A stretch of 64,000 nt of DNA, taken from Batillaria attramentaria. Taxonomy: Eukaryota > Mollusca > Gastropoda > Batillariidae. Both the position numbers and the translations under genes were made by a program. Below the pieces are notes generated by a model. That model was not told the origin of the DNA. It ran no database searches and worked only from the letters and a program-made list of their open reading frames with translations. The stretch lies in the NCBI GenBank assembly GCA_018292915.2, contig JACVVK020000191.1, positions 714,001 through 778,000 on the forward strand. The letters are read 5' to 3'. Below, piece after piece: positions 29,939 through 36,255 of the stretch. How positions within the stretch are numbered: the first letter of the stretch is position 1; each line of letters begins with the position of its first letter.

Positions 29939-31602
29939 GCATACTCACTCACCCCTATATATACACACTCAAAAATCCATGAAGTGTAGGGAACAAACTG
30001 ACTGAAAGGGGAAGGGATTAGTAGACGTATTCGCAGTCATAACAGCAACAAAGGCATGTGGTGACTGACAGTAAAGAGCAAAAACAAGTAGGAATAGTTG
30101 TTTTTTGTTTTTTACATATGCAGATGGATATTACATATTATCATTATTGTTATTATTATATTTCATGTTCACTGTCTAGATAACAGGCCACTACAAAATA
30201 GCCAGCAATTACTTCATATCCAGCTGGTTGGGACAAAGTGATCATTTGCTGGTTGAAGTTAGTAGTCTGTCGACTAACTCGTGCACCAAGCCAATGATAA
30301 ATCTTACGACCTCGACCGATTAGCCACGTGACTGGGGTTATCTGTCGACAGGCCACGTGCGTTTGTTGTCCCAGGCCGCGTGGTATTGTTGTCCCACGTG
30401 ATGTACCTCGTGATTGTTTTGACGCATGCGTGCATGCATGTTAAAAATGGCAGAAAGCCGAGACGATAGTAGGCACCCTTCTTCGGCGACGCGAGGTATT
30501 GTTATTGCGCTACTTCGTTTACTCATTCTTTGGCCGATAATTCGGTGACATGAATAGGAAAACAGGCCTACCGTGGTGATGCTAGCAACAGCTGATCTGA
30601 ATTCCCTCCCCCCCCCCTTTTTTTTTTTTTTTTCTTCCCCCTCTTTTTTTTTTTTTTTTTTTTTTGGTAGTGGTGTCACTTTTGGTTACACACCCTTCAG
30701 CATGGTACACGTAGAGCAAAAATGATAAACTCACAAAAGTGGAACACTTATTGCGTGGCTCTTTAGTTAGTGTGCCACATCGTTTTCTCTTGCTTTTGCC
30801 CATAGTTCTGTGCTATGAATAGGAAAACAGGCATGCCGTCGTGATGCTAGCAACAGCCTAGGATCAGAATCCACGTTTTTTTTGTTTTTTTTTGCGGTCA
30901 CTGTTGGTCATGACACGCTTTTCAGCATACTACTGGTAGATCATTATGATCACCTCACTAAAGAGGAACATCACGGATCTATTTAGGGTCCTTGGGAACA
31001 TCTACAGGGCGGCTTGCTCTTTTAGTTGGTGCATTGTGTTCTTTTTGGATCCTCATGGTGGTGGTCTCCATTGTCAGTCATGATTTTTTTTTTCCAACTT
31101 ATTATTATTACTTCTCTGTTCAGTTTTTGTATATCTGTACAATTGTTTGCTTCGCTTTTTTTATTGCCTGTACTTATTGAGAATACCTCACGTTTCAGTT
31201 TTCTGGCTGTCTCCTTTGACTTACATCATTCTATTCCTTTCCGAGTATTTTTGTTTTTGCCTTCTTAGGTATCACTGAGCTCGTGTCGGTTAGCCCGACT
31301 TGGGCGTCGTCGGAGGGGCATAGAGCGACAGGCCCGGAACAGGGTTGCCCCTGAGTACACCCACCACTTTTGATCGCGGTTTGAGAACTCTAAGTTAGGT
31401 TTCATGGCGCACAGACCAACACTGAGACCGACAAACAGACGTTGTTTATTTATATGTATAAATCATTGTAAAAGACACGTAACTTACCGTATGTCAGCTG
31501 GGTGCCGAGTGTGAGATGGATCAGTAATCCCCCAAACACCACCAGCACCCCTCTCATAGGAATCCAGCCTCTGTAACACGCTCTCCCACCCTGTTCCTCC
31601 AT
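105..31602 (-). CDS. MFS-1 gene model (partial): OFA/MCT-like major facilitator transporter
   Basis: Seven exons can be placed: 31488-31602, 12740-12929, 7408-7534, 6831-6970, 3296-3446, 442-589 and 105-227. The C-terminal exons (9-11 by comparison with MFS-2) lie beyond the left edge. The encoded segments match MFS-2 one for one, with the conserved [15 protein letters not shown] loop, GGM.E.KLGPK (MFS motif A type) after helix 2, a [17 protein letters not shown] helix 4, [27 protein letters not shown] helix 5 region, and GHLADRYSF after helix 8. The family (bacterial oxalate:formate antiporter, YhjX and relatives) moves small carboxylates across a membrane; the substrate here is unknown. The exon matching MFS-2 exon 6 (cytosolic loop) was not found between 590 and 3295. 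Intron 1 is 18.6 kb and full of mobile elements. It may be a working gene; no stop or frameshift is seen in the seven exons. Confidence 0.75.
442..589 (-). CDS. MFS-1 exon 7
   Basis: 148 nt from acceptor GTCTAG to donor GTAAAT. It encodes a Lys/Asp-rich piece of the central loop, then [20 protein letters not shown] and [12 protein letters not shown] (helix 7). It matches the second half of MFS-2 exon 7. Confidence 0.83.
949..1024. repeat. (GT)n microsatellite
   Basis: 76 bases of uninterrupted GT in MFS-1 intronic DNA. Confidence 0.97.
1517..1678 (+). mobile_element. tRNA-headed SINE, family A
   Basis: Head GGGGAGCCAGGGTCGCCGAA then TGGTAGAGCGTTGGAC (A box region), GAGTTCGAATCCCGGC (B box), then the body CAAATATTTGTGCTGGCC...TTGATATCACCC...GTGGTGGAAAAGGACGTTAA. 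No anticodon arm fit for a working tRNA was sought; the long conserved body marks it as a SINE. Confidence 0.8.
2379..2531. repeat. 23-bp minisatellite
   Basis: About 6.5 copies of GGTCGTGTGGTGATTGCTAC plus TGT. In the intron of MFS-1 between exons 7 and 5. Confidence 0.9.
3174..3291. repeat. (CA)n/(CGCA)n/(CAA)n compound microsatellite
   Basis: CA run, CGCA variants, CA again, then CAA. Its end is the proposed MFS-1 exon 5 donor. Confidence 0.95.
3296..3446 (-). CDS. MFS-1 exon 5
   Basis: Encodes [20 protein letters not shown] and helix 6 ([13 protein letters not shown]). Acceptor GACTACAG is clear. The donor is less certain: the phase-0 choice ATG|GTGTGTTG lies in the edge of a (CAA)n/(CA)n microsatellite, giving 151 nt against 142 in MFS-2. 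Confidence 0.78.
3641..3897 (-). mobile_element. SINE family B, body only
   Basis: (ATA)n tail, CGCCGCGAACTGAACCCAAC, GTGAATCACACGCATTCTCT, and TTTCAAATTTGGAGGGCTGA, ending at CATTTCCAAAG without the tRNA head. Confidence 0.75.
4089..4215. repeat. (GA)n/(GACA)n microsatellite
   Basis: GA run followed by mixed GACA and GAGA units, 127 bases. Confidence 0.95.
4216..5325. other. MFS-1 intronic DNA without a recognised gene
   Basis: Open frames of 90-odd codons on the plus strand (4561-4839 and 4784-5059) could be the decayed region before the LINE endonuclease that starts at 5326, but no motif supports this. A T/G homopolymer stretch lies at 5059-5089. Confidence 0.4.
5326..6213 (+). pseudogene. 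degenerate LINE endonuclease remnant
   Basis: Three in-frame blocks read as a LINE endonuclease: [18 protein letters not shown] (5326), [20 protein letters not shown] (5777) and [20 protein letters not shown] with [16 protein letters not shown] (5984). A frame-shifted HSRTATDNF and YSKDGVSNL follow. Stops and frameshifts separate them, so it is dead. It differs from the 24-31 kb LINE. A SINE follows at 6240. Confidence 0.65.
6240..6672 (+). mobile_element. tRNA-headed SINE, family B, full copy
   Basis: Head GGTGGTTAAGAGACTTGTCA (A box) with GGGGTTCGAGCCCCACTCGG (B box), middle TTCATTCGGGCC...CTCCGGGTACTCCGGCTTCC, then the body CTTTGGAAATGTTCAGC... to ACCGATTCATGACATTGGGT and a (TTA)n tail. 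Confidence 0.8.
6831..6970 (-). CDS. MFS-1 exon 4
   Basis: 140 nt, from acceptor CTCTAG to donor GTAAGT. It encodes [20 protein letters not shown] and the [13 protein letters not shown] helix 5 segment. It lines up without gaps with MFS-2 exon 4 up to the last few codons. Confidence 0.87.
7408..7534 (-). CDS. MFS-1 exon 3
   Basis: 127 nt between acceptor TTTGCAG and donor GTACGT. It encodes the end of helix 3 ([11 protein letters not shown]) and helix 4 with [17 protein letters not shown]. It ends on a complete Arg codon (phase 0), as in MFS-2. Confidence 0.87.
7713..11586. mobile_element. 3.87-kb element with 1.24-kb inverted arms
   Basis: The left arm (7713-8953) and right arm (10349-11586) are close reverse complements. 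A matching 73-codon open frame in each arm differs at three residues. The outer ends are TAGGCTAG and CTAGCCTA, flanked by AAA on each side, so a TA or 3-bp target duplication is possible. The 1.4-kb centre (8954-10348) has no coding sequence and repeats AAGGTCA motifs. It lies in intron 2 of MFS-1. No transposase is seen, so it is non-autonomous or a foldback/inverted duplication. Confidence 0.8.
12430..12660. repeat. AT-rich degenerate tandem repeat
   Basis: Repeats of TATTGTTCTTGTATACATA and ATGCCTTCTATT at about 45-50-base steps. It lies 80 bp past the MFS-1 exon 2 donor. Confidence 0.6.
12740..12929 (-). CDS. MFS-1 exon 2
   Basis: 190 nt, acceptor CGCAG, donor GTACCA. It encodes the extracellular loop [20 protein letters not shown], helix 2 and the motif-A-like [11 protein letters not shown]. 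Length and phase equal those of MFS-2 exon 2. Confidence 0.87.
13043..13590 (+). repeat. partial older copy of the B/C repeat
   Basis: Matches the middle of units B and C, including GAAAGTGCTGG, TGGGGTGCCATAAAAAA, GTTTGATTGACGTGAT and CTTGGGG.TGTCTC. It is more diverged and ends in a GA-rich run. It lies just upstream (plus direction) of MFS-1 exon 2. Confidence 0.7.
14086..14164. repeat. (CA)n microsatellite
   Basis: 79 bases with one CG interruption. MFS-1 intron 1. Confidence 0.95.
14262..14525 (-). pseudogene. 3' fragment of a LINE (zinc-finger tail)
   Basis: Reads [20 protein letters not shown] and [15 protein letters not shown], a C-x-x-C / H-x-x-x-x-C finger and tail typical of the last part of some LINE reverse-transcriptase proteins. 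About 85 codons only. It differs in sequence from the finger of the 24-31 kb LINE. Confidence 0.5.
14710..14770 (-). mobile_element. SINE family A, 3' fragment
   Basis: Only the tail (GTTTAACGTTCTTTTCCACC, ACATAGGGTGATATCAAAGACGG) remains. It is cut by a G run at 14769-14804. Confidence 0.7.
14940..15037 (+). repeat. 3'-end fragment of the B/C repeat
   Basis: ATGGAAACAACATATTGGGC followed by TGGTGGCCATCTTGTT, the same end as units B and C, preceded by GACGACAGCAGGT. The shared end point supports a discrete mobile unit. Confidence 0.65.
15038..17616. other. MFS-1 intron 1, low-feature stretch
   Basis: Apart from the dispersed repeat at 15930-15996 and short C runs near 16125, I see no gene, SINE or tandem repeat. 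The open frames here are short and lack motifs. Confidence 0.5.
15930..15996 (+). repeat. dispersed repeat with CTCA tail (also at 46794-46860)
   Basis: GCCGCGAATTTGTCTTTGTG, GCTTGCGCGGCTTTAAGCCC and TAAAAACTCACTCACTCAC. The copy at 46794-46860 is nearly the same, so this is a short retroposed unit. Confidence 0.6.
17617..17816 (+). repeat. CTACCC/GGCC-rich foldback repeat, left copy
   Basis: Repeats CCAGAATCTACCCC, CCCGGGTAGAAACTGG and AACTGGCCTAGG/CCTGGG, and is partly self-complementary. Its reverse complement recurs at 23205-23345. Confidence 0.65.
17940..17992. repeat. (CA)n microsatellite
   Basis: 53 bases, close to the left end of the B repeat. Confidence 0.95.
18237..20763 (+). repeat. 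long repeat unit B (tandem with unit C)
   Basis: Begins TTATGTTGTTTACATAGTAA and ends GGCTGGTGGCCATCTTGTT. It is nearly identical to the next 2.09 kb (unit C) apart from a 469-bp transposon insert and microsatellite changes. It holds two internal related segments (near 18490 and 18795, both with AACCGA...TTCAAATTTGGGG and GAGTTATCGCCCTTTT). No protein is encoded. Confidence 0.85.
19900..20368 (+). mobile_element. 469-bp non-autonomous DNA transposon with CAGGGGCGCCGGAA ends
   Basis: Ends are CAGGGGCGCCGGAA and TTCCGGCGCCCCTG, flanked by a 5-bp GTTAG duplication (19895-19899 and 20369-20373). Unit C gives the empty site. The inside is G/C homopolymer runs around a core (GAACTCAGTTTAGCCGTTGC...). 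CAGGGG-type ends occur in hAT-like elements; most hAT elements make 8-bp duplications, so class is open. Confidence 0.8.
20762..22850 (+). repeat. long repeat unit C (tandem with unit B)
   Basis: Starts TTATGTTGTTTCCATAGTAA and ends CCATCTTGTT. It shows the empty site CATAGTTAGAAAACG at about 22430 where unit B has the small DNA transposon. Most differences from B are single bases, so the duplication is recent. Confidence 0.85.
22842..23028 (-). pseudogene. short open frame of unknown origin abutting repeat C
   Basis: From an ATG at 23028 it reads [20 protein letters not shown], then [20 protein letters not shown] and RQFAASYKL..., with a protein-like composition. It then runs straight into the end of repeat C. 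It vaguely resembles the N-terminal part of integrase-bearing transposon proteins (Y-x-x-V-x-x-FL...YP...RK...K). Identity is not established. Confidence 0.3.
23205..23345 (-). repeat. CTACCC/GGCC-rich foldback repeat, right (inverted) copy
   Basis: GGTAGATTCTGGCCTGTTAC at its right end mirrors GTGTACCAGGCCAGAATCTA at 17620. The pair brackets 5.6 kb that holds the B/C tandem repeat. Confidence 0.65.
23560..24035 (+). repeat. tandem SINE-tail-like units, target of the foldback element
   Basis: Three related units each carry GGTCTCCCTGTT followed by TGGTGG.AAA.GG.C.T.AAC (near 23630, 23750 and 23938). The third continues at 31357 after the nested insertion. The second, uninterrupted unit (about 23820-23888) shows the empty target site. 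Confidence 0.6.
24145..24547. repeat. inner palindrome of the foldback element
   Basis: About 190 bases on each side of 24350 are near-perfect reverse complements, for example GTGGACAGTTGCGAACAAC at about 24173 and GTTGTTCGCAACTGTCCAC at about 24514. A strong cruciform or hairpin is possible. Confidence 0.88.
24771..28578 (-). pseudogene. LINE ORF2 remnant (endonuclease / reverse transcriptase)
   Basis: Open from 28578 to about 26950 (endonuclease, linker and fingers of the reverse transcriptase). It then shifts frame in a run of A, shifts again near 26545 after QGDPSSPY, runs open to about 25380 through the FADD box, and resumes in other frames to about 24771 with the CCHC finger. Total span about 1,270 codons, near the usual length for ORF2. 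It is a retrotransposon relic inside intron 1 of MFS-1 on the same strand. Confidence 0.85.
30549..31100 (-). repeat. two-plus tandem monomers (about 265 bp) at the LINE 5' end
   Basis: TGAATAGGAAAACAGGC at about 30551 recurs at about 30816, with matching following sequence (GATGCTAGCAACAGC, a T run, then TCAGCAT...). A third partial copy is suggested near 31020 (CTTTTAGTTGGTGCATT against CTTTAGTTAGTGTGCCA). Tandem 5' monomers act as promoters in some L1 families; that role here is inferred. Confidence 0.6.
31488..31602 (-). CDS. MFS-1 exon 1 (start exon)
   Basis: Starts at an ATG (31602-31600) with an in-frame TGA six bases upstream, which fixes the start. It encodes [19 protein letters not shown] and then helix 1 ([20 protein letters not shown]), and ends one base into a Gly codon at a consensus donor GTAAGT. 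It is similar to MFS-2 exon 1 from the RGV residues on. Confidence 0.82.
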
Positions 31603-31671
31603 CCCTCACCGCTGCACTGCCGCCCGCTCTTCTGCGAGGTATGAAAACGTGCGTATAGGGTCCATGAACTA

Positions 31672-31966
31672 CCTGCGACTGGTCACGCGCTACGCGCGAC
31701 TGGTCATACGCGACGCGTGGTTGGTCATACGCGACGCGCGGTTGGTCATATGCGACGCGCGGTTGGTCATGCGCTACCCGCGATTGGTCGTGCGCTACCC
31801 GCGATTGGTCATACGCGACATGTGATTGACCATGGGCTACCGCGACAACCCGCGACTGGTCATGGGCGACGGGAGACGGGCCGTGATATTGGTCATGCGC
31901 GACGGGCCGTGATATTGGTCATGCGCGACGGGCCGTGATATTGGTCATGCGCGACGGGCCGTGATA
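31672..31966. repeat. GC-rich minisatellite upstream of MFS-1
   Basis: Repeats of about 20-26 bases built on TTGGTCATACGCGACGCGCG and GGGCCGTGATATTGGTCATG. Dense in CpG. It begins 70 bp upstream of the MFS-1 ATG, so it lies in the promoter or 5' leader. Confidence 0.85.
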
Positions 31967-32048
31967 CCAACTGCGCTCAGTATAGAAAAGTGTAGAATAG
32001 AAGAACCACTACTTCGCCTACTTCTTCTACACACATTCATACATGTAC

Positions 32049-32329
32049 CAGGGGCGCCGGAACCGGGGGGGCAGGGGGGGCAGCTGCCTCCCCTGTACCC
32101 AAGCAGGGGGGGCAAGAGTATCTTTTTGCCTCCCCTGGAAAACCCCTTCCCCTACACCCCCCTCACCCCTCTTCCTGCTCTCTCCCTCATTCTACCCAAC
32201 AGAGAACTCAGTTTAGGCGTTGCATGAAATATCAAAACGACTTGGCAGAAAGTCGTCTAATAATCCCCCCCCCCCCCCCCCCGCTTTTCACTTTCTTCCC
32301 CCCCCCCCCCCCCCCGCTTTTCACTTTCT

Positions 32330-32362
<33 letters not shown>

Positions 32363-32462
32363 CTTTTCACTTTCTCCGGGCAACGTCCTTCCTTTTATTG
32401 GCTCTGGCTCTGGCGTTTCCCCCCTCTGAGATTCTGCCCCCCCCTCCCCCCCGGCGCCCCTG
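32049..32462 (+). mobile_element. second copy of the CAGGGGCGCCGGAA transposon
   Basis: 414 bp with the same ends and the same core as 19900-20368; CTTTTCACTTTCT is repeated between C runs. The flanks (ATGTAC and TTATAT) show no clear target duplication. It lies 450 bp upstream of the MFS-1 start codon. Confidence 0.75.
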
Positions 32463-33189
32463 TTATATCAAGTTGTTGTGGCCTCGATCACCAGTCTCTA
32501 TTCAGCCCCTAGTTTCAGATCTAATTTCGCATTCCATCGCACACACAGAAGCACTAACCTGTCGGTGGCTGTACTGGCTCAGCCGTCTTCGTAGCTTTAC
32601 CAGGGCCGTGACAGTTATCATCATAACTGCACCACTTAGCGATAGGCACCCCCTGCTAGTGGTTCGCACATATACACGTGTACATGTATACGTCTGAATG
32701 GAAGCCTCAGCCATTGTTAGCCGTCCCCTGGATTGACTTTTGCTTACCGGTAGTACATCTGCGCTACCGCGTCGGGAACCAAAGCCTCGATTTGAATTAT
32801 TTTTGGATGGCCTCGGCGAAATGGAGGGTGGACGCCCCCTTTAAGAGATACAGATATTCTCCAAATGCTTGCCGATCCCAGGCGTTTATTTGCTCGTGAG
32901 TAACTGTAAAATGTCATTGACCAAAAATTAGGCAAAGGGTGAGCTTTATTTTAGTGTACATGTTGACCGTTTTCGTGGTCATATTAAACCGGCTAGCATA
33001 ATAATATTTAGGACATTACCTCTAATGCGCCTCACATAGAAGCCCTTATCGTGGTACATAGACATGCATAAAAGAAAAAAATCAGTAGTGAGAAGCAAAA
33101 AGAAACACACAGCGTTACCTTTCACTGCAGTGGGCCAGTGTGAAGATGCAAAGAAATGGCCGCCAGGTTTTGGTGAGACTAGCGGCAAG

Positions 33190-33363
33190 CAGCACACTTT
33201 ATACTGCTCAGCGTCAGACGTCACAACCACCAACTCAAAGCGATTCACAACTTTGGAAACGCCCACCACCTGACTGTGAAAGTCGTTGTTTGTTGTAAGG
33301 CTTAAAGGATTTTCATGAACCGTACACGGATGTCAGTCGTCTAGACAAGGATCCGCGTATATA
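33190..33363 (+). repeat. dispersed repeat, copy 1
   Basis: Contains ACTGCTCAGCGTCAGACGTC and TACACGGATGTCAGTCGTCT. A related sequence, with the two blocks in the other order, is at 35030-35180. Confidence 0.5.
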
Positions 33364-33512
33364 AAATTCATTCTCAGAAATGGGGACTTGTACCTCCTGT
33401 CACAGTCGTATCTTGCACAGAAATCAAGCAGACCTTGCTCTGTGTGTGTTATGTGTGTGTGTGTGTGTGTGTGTGTGTTGACTGCCAAGGATTGTGTCCT
33501 GCGACAGCAGAG

Positions 33513-33647
33513 CAGGGGGGCCCCACCACTGGTGGGCCCCCTCTCCTCTTATCAAAAGCAAGGGGGGCCCAGAGATATTCGGGCCCCTCGTCCAAAAATC
33601 GAACGGGAGCCTGGGCCCCCAGGGCCCCCGTGGTTCCTACGCCCCTG
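33513..33647 (-). mobile_element. small related MITE with CAGGGGCGTAGGAA end
   Basis: On the minus strand it starts CAGGGGCGTAGGAACC and ends CCCCTG; the inside is G/C-rich (GGGCCC runs). The end resembles the CAGGGGCGCCGGAACC family but the core differs. No target duplication seen. Confidence 0.45.
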
Positions 33648-33889
33648 CCAGCAATGGGAGGGAGTGTGCTCTGATCATTTATCTTAATGTGATCCACACG
33701 TGGAAGCTGAAAGGTGGCGTTTTTTCTGTTTAAACAGTTCAGTTACAGCTCTGAGTTACTCATTGAATGTGACAGTCCACAAAGGCAAGACATCTGTGGG
33801 GTGGGGAACTGTGTTGTACGTGACATACACAAAACCACCATTTTCAAAATACTGTAAGAATGTAGAAGATGAGGCACCTACATTACAAG

Positions 33890-33995
33890 GGCTACGCGCT
33901 ACCATTCGGCCACCCTGGCTCCCCAGAGAGAGAGAGAGAGACGTCAGTTCCGTGAACTAAACATTTGACGTCAGCCTCAGGCAGGTCGTCATACA
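33890..33995 (-). repeat. composite repeat: SINE A head plus GACGTCA-rich flank
   Basis: Its reverse complement matches 1455-1555, including CTGCCTGAGGCTGACGTCAA, GTTCACGGAACTGACGTCTC and the SINE head GGGGAGCCAGGGTGGCCGAA. The match ends inside the SINE head. Confidence 0.7.
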
Positions 33996-34863
33996 GAGAG
34001 AGAGAGAGAGAGAGATGACGTCAATTCCGAAAGGGCTGTTGGCTGAGATCACCCGGACCCCCGGCACGACTCATCCGTAACATCAAATCGAAGTAGTCTT
34101 ACGCTGGACTAAGCCTCTGATCTGAGTCTTGTAACATGAGCTGACCCACTTTTTCAGAAGCACAGCAGATACCAGCTACCACTGATATATGTGCGTGCGT
34201 GCGTGTTTTGTTGTTGTTGTTGTTCCTTCCTTCATCACCTTGCCTTGTTAACTCTTTACTTCTTTATTTCTTATTTTATATTTTATTTCTTAACAATGAT
34301 TTATATGAAGCTTTTTACTGGTAACAGCTTTTTATACAGCGTAGTTGCGCACAATAGTTTTACATTAAAAACAAAATCTTACGATAACGAAGTATATAGT
34401 CTGCGTACCATTGTGTGTATGTGTGTAGGGGGGGGGGGGATGTGTGTGCATGTGTGTGTGTGGGGGGGGGGGGGGTGAGATATTTAACGCGTCCCGACTC
34501 CCCTGAAGGCCGGTTTAAAAGAACTTACCCGGACACCTGCCACCGTTTATCGAGAAAACTATTCAGAAGATAGGTATGATTGGATACATCCTGCGATACA
34601 ATCTTACATGACCCAAACCTGATCGTATAACCAGGACATTGTGCTGAAGAAGTTGTGCTGTTCATGGAGTACAGGTGTGGAGGTAGTACAACACGCACTT
34701 TGCGCCACGGTATTGGCGCAGTTTCATTGGCACGGAACTACACTCATCAGCGTGTCGATCAGTGGTCACATGATCTGTACAAACAGCTTCAATATTCTGT
34801 GGGATTCGTGGGAGTTTTAGCCAGAGTTCAGGTTCGAAAACTTTGATATTTCTGTTGGGAATC

Positions 34864-34906
<43 letters not shown>

Positions 34907-35029
34907 TAGAGAGAGAGAGAGAGAGAACAATTATCCATCCTTTTTTTTTAACCCAGCAGACAACTACCTACAAGACCGCCACTCTGTAATTCTCTAGTCA
35001 CCCGATGTAAGTGCTCATTTTACTTAGCC

Positions 35030-35180
35030 GTACACGGATGTCAGTCGTCTAGACAAGAATCCGTGTATCTCAAATTGTCTTCTACACTTTTTCCACACTT
35101 TAAACTGCTCAGATGTCAGACGTGACCACTTCTAATTCAAAGAAATTCACGCCCTCTGACACGCACACCGCCTACCTGAC
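35030..35180 (+). repeat. dispersed repeat, copy 2
   Basis: Contains TACACGGATGTCAGTCGTCT at 35031 and ACTGCTCAGATGTCAGACGT at about 35104. Intergenic. Confidence 0.5.
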
Positions 35181-35340
35181 GTCCTGTTTGTCGCATTGCT
35201 GAACAAAACCATTCGCACGCACTACAATATCAAGTTACTTAGTCGTAAGCGGATGTTTAAGGACTACTTTTTTAAAAGTTCGTGATCATGATTTATTTGT
35301 GCTTCTTCAGAGAGAGAGAGAGAGTGGGGTGGGGTGGGGG

Positions 35341-35495
35341 TTTGGGGGTTTAACGTCCTTTTCCACCACATAGGGTGATATCAAAGACGGGGCAACGATG
35401 AAAAAGTCAGCACAAATATTTGGCCCCAGCCGGGATCGAACTCACGACCCGAGCATTTGAAGTCCAACGCTCTACCATTCGACCACCACGGGGGA
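35341..35495 (-). mobile_element. SINE family A, full copy
   Basis: Tail GGGTTTAACGTCCTTTTCCA through B box GATCGAACTCACGACCC to head ACCATTCGACCACCACGGGG. GA microsatellites flank both sides. Confidence 0.8.
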
Positions 35496-36199
35496 CAGAG
35501 AGAGAGAGAGAGAGAGTCTATACTCGACATAACATTCGATAGCTGAGATTAGTTGGTCACAGTATAACAGAATCAGTTTTTCATATTTCTTAATTAACTA
35601 TATAGTATCCACAGCTTCACACGGCATCTCCATGGTTGCGCCGATTTGGTGTAGGCTGTTATTGTCGAGTTATGCCGGTTTGCGTAACTTCCTTGAGTGA
35701 CTCGAGTCAGTACTGAACCAGTAAATATTCTCTGTTCTTGCCCAAGCCCAGTAAAGGTACTCTCATGCTGCGAGTATCAGACTGCACAGACTGCACCAGA
35801 ATGCACAGAATTCAGTCTCAATTTTTTATAATTTCGGGGGCGGGTGCATGACGCGGACCCTCCTTGCAGTTTGCGCCTTCGCCGCCACCACGTACAAATC
35901 ATATCGGCTGCTCTTTCTTTGAACATTTGCAAGCCCTGCAGCAGTTACATGCTGAAAACCTTCCGTTTGATTTTTCGAGCCTCTGCCGACTGGATCCCAG
36001 ACGTCACCGCATGGAGTAGATTAACGTGCACAACGGCCTGAAAGTCCAGAACAGAGATTGGGTGACCCGTGGAATGTCCTTGTTTAGAGATATGGGCCGG
36101 TGTGCGGTATGGCCAAACTATACGGCCTTTCTTTGCACAGTGAGAGAGACTGAAGTCATCCAGACTGGAATGGAAAACAGTCGAAGCTCCGAGTGCAGC

Positions 36200-36255
36200 T
36201 CAGATCTTTTTCCCGTCCGGCGTTCGTGCGTCCAGGAAAAACGTCAGAATAAAAC
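36200..36255 (-). CDS. MFS-2 exon 11 (stop exon)
   Basis: 56 nt after acceptor TGTTTTGCAG. It completes helix 12 and the tail ([18 protein letters not shown]) and ends in TGA at 36202-36200. A 27-bp minisatellite begins immediately upstream in the intron. Confidence 0.8.

Larger units (their letters stand above)
24548..31236 (-). mobile_element. 6.7-kb LINE (L1/Tx1-like), decayed ORF2, 16-bp target duplication
   Basis: Bounded by a 16-base direct repeat CTTTCCGAGTATTTTT at 24532-24547 and 31237-31252, with a T-rich run at the left (the 3' poly-A on the minus strand). ORF2 starts at about 28578 and its remains reach 24771. In order it holds an apurinic-type endonuclease (NTNG, LQETH, NVYGPS, GGDWN, RLDYFL, SDHSL), a reverse transcriptase (DFEKAFD, GCRQGDP, FADD) and a C-terminal CCHC zinc finger (CTFCQ...HLFWDC). 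The reading frame is broken near 26950, near 26545 and around 25250-25400, so it is dead. No ORF1 is recognisable in the 2.6 kb upstream of ORF2. The FADD box in place of YADD and the finger fit L1/Tx1-like lineages; the clade is an inference. Confidence 0.85.
24045..31347. mobile_element. foldback DNA element with long inverted arms, 9-bp target duplication, split by the LINE
   Basis: Starts CAACCCTGTTCCGGG (24045-24059) and ends CCCGGAACAGGGTTG (31333-31347), flanked on both sides by CCCCTGAGT (24036-24044 and 31348-31356). Removing the LINE and one target copy leaves about 600 bp that is nearly all inverted repeat. The arms meet at about 24350, where TTTTTCGTGGCAG faces CTGCCACGAAAAA. The 9-bp duplication and long arms resemble Mutator-like foldback elements. 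No transposase is encoded. Confidence 0.8.
31967..36199. other. intergenic region between MFS-2 and MFS-1
   Basis: Holds the transposon at 32049-32462, dispersed repeats, a GC-rich MITE, GT and GA runs and one SINE. From 32463 to 33189 and from 35500 to 36199 nothing is recognised. Confidence 0.5.
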
